Source: Labilithrix sp. (GTDB lineage Bacteria > Myxococcota_A > Polyangia > Polyangiales > Polyangiaceae). From it: a stretch of 57,377 nt of DNA. The notes beneath the pieces were generated by a model. That model was not told the DNA's origin, ran no database searches, and saw only the letters and a program-made list of their open reading frames with translations. The stretch lies in assembly GCA_019637195.1 (NCBI GenBank), contig JAHBWA010000047.1:1-57377 (forward strand). The letters run 5' to 3'. Shown here piece after piece: positions 56,250 to 57,377 of the stretch. Position numbers and translations under genes: made by a program. How positions within the stretch are numbered: position 1 is the first letter of the stretch; every line of letters starts with the position of its first letter.

Positions 56250-57142
56250 CCCGGCGGATCGCCGTCCTCGCGCTCGCGACGGCGAGCTGCCTCGGCTCGA
56301 ACGCGCCCGGCGACGATCTCGAGTCCGTCCTCGCTCGCACGCCGGACAGAGGACGAACCGCGATCGACCCGGTGGTCCGCGGCGTCCTGACGATCACCTT
56401 CGACGACGGACCGAGCGTCTACACGAAGGACATCGTCGACGTGCTCGGTCGCCATCGCGTCCACGGGACGTTCTTCGTGGTCGGTCGCAACATCGCCGGG
56501 CGGCGCGACGTGCTCGAGTACATCCGGCGTGGTGGTCATCAGCTCGCGAATCACTCTTTCAACCACGACGCTCAGACGCTGCTGAGCGAGAAGAGCTTCA
56601 AGCACGGAGTCCTCGCGGTGAGCGCGAACATCGATGGGCGGGACAACGGGCGACTCTTCTTCCGCTTCCCGTACGGCGCCGCCGACGAGGCTCAGCTCCG
56701 CTGGCTCTCGGAGCTCGACATCGACGGTCACCGGTACCGTCCCGTCGGCTGGCACGTCGACAGCCACGACTTCGAGTACGACAAGGGCTATCCGGACGCC
56801 GAGCGAAGCGTCGCCGTCGCCACGGGGCTGGACGCCTCGTGCGGCGGCGCGCCGAACCCCTTCGCCGACGACATGCTCGGGTGGACTCAGTTCGTCGCGC
56901 GGAGGAGCGGCGGCGGCGTGATGCTCTTCCACGACACCAACGAGATCACCCGCGACAAGATCGACGCCGTGCTGACGGCGTTCGAGTCCCCCGAGCGCTA
57001 CTGGGCGGAGCTCCCTCCGGACCGTCAGGCCACGTACGGGCGCTTCTACGACTGCGCCGGCGCCGATCGGCTCCTCCGCTTCGAGTTTCGTCCGCTCGAC
57101 GACGGCACCTATCCCGCCCTCCACGGCGCCGTCGGCGACTGA
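56246..57142 (+). CDS. NodB-type polysaccharide deacetylase, lipoprotein
   Basis: 298 residues from a GTG coupled to the exporter stop. Lipobox TASC (Cys 15). NodB motifs are conserved: TFDDGP (Asp 53, 54), NHSFNHDA (His 103, 107), LFFRFPYGAAD, WHVDSHDFEYD and VMLFHDT near 230. The C-terminal about 60 residues extend beyond the core. Predicted metal-dependent N-deacetylase acting on exported polymer at the outer membrane, like PgaB's N-terminal domain. It is more canonical than the EF-hand deacetylase upstream, so the two may act at different places. Confidence 0.9.
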   Translation: MTRRIAVLALATASCLGSNAPGDDLESVLARTPDRGRTAIDPVVRGVLTITFDDGPSVYTKDIVDVLGRHRVHGTFFVVGRNIAGRRDVLEYIRRGGHQLANHSFNHDAQTLLSEKSFKHGVLAVSANIDGRDNGRLFFRFPYGAADEAQLRWLSELDIDGHRYRPVGWHVDSHDFEYDKGYPDAERSVAVATGLDASCGGAPNPFADDMLGWTQFVARRSGGGVMLFHDTNEITRDKIDAVLTAFESPERYWAELPPDRQATYGRFYDCAGADRLLRFEFRPLDDGTYPALHGAVGD

Positions 57143-57160
57143 GCGGGCTGCGCGCGTCGA

Positions 57161-57377
57161 TCAGGGCGGCAACAGCCGGATGCGGTAGTCGGTCGGCGCG
57201 GCCGCCGAGATCCTGAGGACGTACTGCTTTCCCTGCTTGAAGATGTAGCCGCTCCCGCTCAGGTTGAAGGTCTCGCCCTCGACCGTCGCCGTGATGGTCA
57301 CCGGCGAGCTGGAGTACGCGAACTCGCTGCGGAAGCCCCCCGTGTTCAGCGTGAACGACGCGTGATCGACGTCGCCG
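57161..57377 (-). CDS. C-terminal part of an unknown protein, cut by the window edge
   Basis: About 71 residues end in a TGA at 57161-57163 and read open to the right edge. The visible part is strand-rich (DHASFTLNTGGFRSEFAY, SPVTITATVEGETFNLSGSGY, YVLRISAAAPTDYRIRLLPP), suggesting an immunoglobulin-like or pre-peptidase-type beta domain. The gene converges with the deacetylase. No family can be assigned from this fragment. Confidence 0.6.
   Translation of the reverse strand, partial: GDVDHASFTLNTGGFRSEFAYSSSPVTITATVEGETFNLSGSGYIFKQGKQYVLRISAAAPTDYRIRLLPP

Overview
The window is 57.4 kb of very GC-rich DNA from a delta-proteobacterial, probably myxobacterial (Polyangiales-like), chromosome. 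This reading rests on strong GC bias at third codon positions and on many predicted lipoproteins with Asp/Gly/Ala-rich linkers. It also rests on the RCC1, SUMF1, IgGFc-binding, Cys-rich and beta-propeller surface families typical of that group. No rRNA, tRNA, insertion sequence, phage gene or CRISPR array was seen. Taxonomy is inference; no marker gene search was possible.

Layout. 0-2.5 kb: two tandem paralogous PEGA-like secreted proteins and a convergent Cys-rich lipoprotein. 2.5-7.1 kb (minus): a compact run encoding a YdcF-like protein, a HEAT-repeat/cyclophilin fusion, type III pantothenate kinase (CoaX) and an orphan FecCD-type permease. 7.3-11.1 kb (plus): a sigma-32-like factor between two genes broken by clusters of frameshifts (a metallo-beta-lactamase-fold hydrolase and an S41 peptidase). 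11.2-16.1 kb (minus): a PhnD-like binding protein, a TauE/SafE permease and a large B12-binding radical SAM/DUF2344 fusion. 16.2-23.5 kb: a SUMF1-like Cys-rich lipoprotein, a DUF3160 protein and small or poorly known proteins, with tandem repeats at gene ends. 23.7-30.8 kb: an IPT/TIG lipoprotein, a 5'-nucleotidase-like metallophosphatase with EF-hands, an MtfA-like peptidase, two unknowns and a RoxA-like dihaem cytochrome. 30.9-34.8 kb (minus): a serine hydrolase, an AraC-type regulator and a second SUMF1-like lipoprotein.

Two multi-gene systems stand out. From 44.6 down to 35.1 kb (minus) an ECF sigma factor, its membrane partner and six predicted surface proteins (Cys-rich repeats, two beta-propellers, two RCC1 proteins, one IgGFc-binding-like protein) lie head to tail, mostly with 4-bp overlaps. 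This looks like one self-regulated cell-surface operon.

From 48.2 to 57.1 kb lies a probable exopolysaccharide locus resembling a rearranged Pga (poly-N-acetylglucosamine) system. It encodes a RecA/KaiC-like ATPase, a PgaC-like processive glycosyltransferase, a two-TM EF-hand deacetylase, a GH18-like lipoprotein, a degenerate SpoIIE-like phosphatase, a TPR/beta-barrel PgaA-like exporter and a second NodB deacetylase lipoprotein. Compared with enteric pgaABCD, the deacetylase and hydrolase functions are split, the deacetylase is duplicated, and an ATPase and a pseudo-phosphatase are added. This is the best candidate here for an undescribed system. Between the two systems lie a TTG-start envelope protein, a radical SAM enzyme and an M19 dipeptidase.
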